From positions 1-64,000 of the forward strand of contig CASFPZ010000003.1 in the NCBI GenBank assembly GCA_949296365.1: a stretch of 64,000 nucleotides of DNA, read 5' to 3'. Positions 62,345 through 64,000 of the stretch are shown here, piece by piece. The notes under the pieces are model-generated. The model saw nothing but the letters and a program-made list of their open reading frames with translations. It was not told where the DNA came from and made no database searches. Made by a program: the position numbers and the translations under genes. Source of the stretch: an uncultured Akkermansia sp. (GTDB lineage Bacteria > Verrucomicrobiota > Verrucomicrobiia > Verrucomicrobiales > Akkermansiaceae). Within the stretch, counting starts at the first letter, position 1. Every line of letters begins with the position of its first letter.

Positions 62345-64000
62345 TTAATGCGTCGTATTGCCTAACTCGGCTTCGACCGTGCGCTGGACTTCTTCGTGCA
62401 GGCTGTGTTTGCGAGTGAAGAAGAATACGCAAGCGGGAGCAACGCAGATGGATGCGTAAGTACCGATGAGAATGCCGGAGAAGATTGTGGCAGAGAAGTC
62501 TCTCATGGCTGGTCCGCCAAACAGATAGAGACAGATGACTGCGCCCAGCGTTGACCCTGAGGTCAAGACTGTTCGAGACAATGTGAAATTGATAGCATCA
62601 TTCATCATCTCTTTCTCATCTTTACCTGGATCTGCGTAACGCAACTGTTCTCGGATACGGTCGAAAATAACAATGGTATCGTTGACGGCGTAACCAGCGA
62701 TGGTCAAGATGGCCCCTACGTGAATGATGTTGAGTTCTGCCCCTGAGACAATAATGACTCCAAGTACGAGAACAACGTCGTGGACAAGGGCAATGACTGC
62801 CGCCACTGCGAATGTCCATTCGAAACGTACGGCCATATAAATCATAATGCCCACCAAACCTGCCAGGATGGCCCAGAGGGAGGCTGTGAGGAATTCCTCA
62901 CCGAGAATGGCGCCGACCATGTCGACACTGGGACTTGTTGGAGAAATAATCTGCGGCATGTTTTTGGCAATGACATCTTTGATTTTGGCTATGTCATTTT
63001 GATCTGCCGCGCAGCGGATGATGATAGAATCGCCTGTTGGGGTAGAGAACTCTTGTACAGTAGCTGTTTGGGTGAGTTGCTGGCTGGCAACCAACTTTTC
63101 TACTTCCTTGAAGTCGCATTGTACTCCGTTGGGTATGTCGTAGGTGATGGACGTTCCCCCCGTGAAGTCGATGCCCAAACAATCTTCTTTTTTGATGAAG
63201 GCTGCGGCAATGCTGCCGATGATGCAGACTAACGAAATCCCCAAGAAAATCTTGCGGCGAGACAAGAAATCGATCTTTTTAACATTTTTGAAGAGATTGA
63301 GGAATTGCATGTTGTTGAGCAATCCGGTCTTTTCCATCCAGTGGAACAAGACTCGAGTTACAACGATAGCGCCAATCATCGAGGAAACAATGCCAATGAT
63401 CAAGGTGACAGAGAACCCTTTGATCGTACCGCTTGCCATCAAATACAGAATGACTGCTGTAATGAGCGAAGTGATGTTAGAGTCAAAAATGGCCGAGAAT
63501 GCCTTTTCGTACGATTTGCGTAATGCATAACTAAAGGTATTGCCTTTTTCCTTCTCTTCACGGAGACGTTCATTAATCAGCACGTTAGAGTCTACTGCCA
63601 TGCCAAGTGTCAGCACAATACCTGCAATGCCGGGCAACGTTAAAACAAAACCAAACAAAGACATGAGCCCTAACAGAATCAATCCGTTGATCGTCAATCC
63701 GACCATGGCAACAATGCCTGCAAAACGGTAATAGAGTGCCACGAGGATAAAACAGACGATCAAACCGGCAACTCCTGCCCATTCGCTCTGCACGAGGGCT
63801 GCTTTACCCAGAGATGCCGATACCTGGCGTTCTTCCAGAATTTTTAGCTCGTTAGAAAGCGGATTGGTGAGGGTTCGGGCTAATTGATACGCTTCCCCGG
63901 GCCTGTCAAGACCACTGATGCTGAAATCTTTGGAAAGGTTATCTTGAACAACTGGCGCACTGATGACCCGCCCGTCAAGGACGATGGCGAGGCGGTCGTG
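62345..64000 (-). CDS. secDF: Fused SecD-SecF protein-export subunit, 3' part
   Basis: The frame is open to the window edge, so the N-terminus is missing. The first visible part is the end of the SecD periplasmic domain (DGRVISAPVVQDN). The SecD membrane block follows (GIAGIVLTLGMAVDSNVLINERLREE). The SecF half comes after it (CLGIDFTGGTSITYDI, then GYAVNDTIVIFDRIRE). SecDF uses the proton gradient to pull exported proteins out of SecYEG. SecD and SecF are joined in one chain, as in many non-proteobacterial species. A terminator follows. Confidence 0.95.
   Translation of the reverse strand, partial: HDRLAIVLDGRVISAPVVQDNLSKDFSISGLDRPGEAYQLARTLTNPLSNELKILEERQVSASLGKAALVQSEWAGVAGLIVCFILVALYYRFAGIVAMVGLTINGLILLGLMSLFGFVLTLPGIAGIVLTLGMAVDSNVLINERLREEKEKGNTFSYALRKSYEKAFSAIFDSNITSLITAVILYLMASGTIKGFSVTLIIGIVSSMIGAIVVTRVLFHWMEKTGLLNNMQFLNLFKNVKKIDFLSRRKIFLGISLVCIIGSIAAAFIKKEDCLGIDFTGGTSITYDIPNGVQCDFKEVEKLVASQQLTQTATVQEFSTPTGDSIIIRCAADQNDIAKIKDVIAKNMPQIISPTSPSVDMVGAILGEEFLTASLWAILAGLVGIMIYMAVRFEWTFAVAAVIALVHDVVLVLGVIIVSGAELNIIHVGAILTIAGYAVNDTIVIFDRIREQLRYADPGKDEKEMMNDAINFTLSRTVLTSGSTLGAVICLYLFGGPAMRDFSATIFSGILIGTYASICVAPACVFFFTRKHSLHEEVQRTVEAELGNTTH

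Overview
The window looks like chromosomal DNA of a gut-type Verrucomicrobiota close to Akkermansia. This is inferred from content. There is a mucin-glycan hydrolase set (GH109, sulfatase, GH2, GH110, a multi-domain esterase), prepilin-like proteins resembling the Verru_Chthon cassette, many secreted proteins and lipoproteins, and start codons that mostly lack a Shine-Dalgarno sequence. Several genes instead have a recognisable -35/-10 promoter ending only 7-14 bases before the start codon, which suggests leaderless or near-leaderless mRNAs. No phage, CRISPR array or intact insertion sequence is visible.

Layout. 1-5.3 kb: tail of an outer-membrane beta-barrel protein, a GH109 glycosidase, a small laterally acquired patch (a yhcG-type nuclease gene broken by an in-frame amber codon and an acetyltransferase with a decayed 5' end), then a sulfatase. 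5.4-13.3 kb: housekeeping genes (Trk/Ktr potassium uptake, hisF, pfkA, a SMUG1-type uracil-DNA glycosylase, an aldo/keto reductase, ychF). 13.4-15.3 kb: tRNA-Met, an IS5-type transposase relic, carboxynorspermidine dehydrogenase. 15.6-18.2 kb: three prepilin-like genes. 18.3-31.8 kb: lipoate ligase-like protein, a GGQ release-factor-like protein, UDP-sugar pyrophosphorylase, a membrane pseudokinase, a run on the minus strand (ileS-lspA-DUF1573-rhodanese-sufS-lipase-like lipoprotein), and argG. 31.9-35.1 kb: rpsN, a FmdB-like zinc ribbon, a CNNM/CBS protein, rnhB, yraN.

35.5-48.6 kb: a GH2 glycosidase, a class A beta-lactamase, and the least explained part of the window. A transmembrane Ser/Thr kinase, whose 3' end is frameshifted at a C-run, is divergent from five consecutive genes for exported proteins; at least two of these have a FlgT/LPP20-like look. 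An XRE regulator and a GYF-domain membrane protein follow. 48.6-52.7 kb: a GH110 and a three-hydrolase fusion in one operon. 52.9-57.8 kb: EamA transporter, three tRNAs, an unknown protein, an orphan Toprim protein and a secreted all-alpha-barrel candidate. 58.2-60.5 kb: an unusual fusion of an Hsp70 ATPase domain, a DnaJ-C-terminal-like segment, ankyrin repeats and a CFI-box. 60.8-64 kb: a MATE transporter and the 3' part of fused secDF.

The strongest candidates for undescribed biology are the Hsp70-ankyrin-CFI fusion, the exported-protein cluster next to the frameshifted kinase, and the triple hydrolase beside GH110. All assignments are from reading motifs; no search was run.
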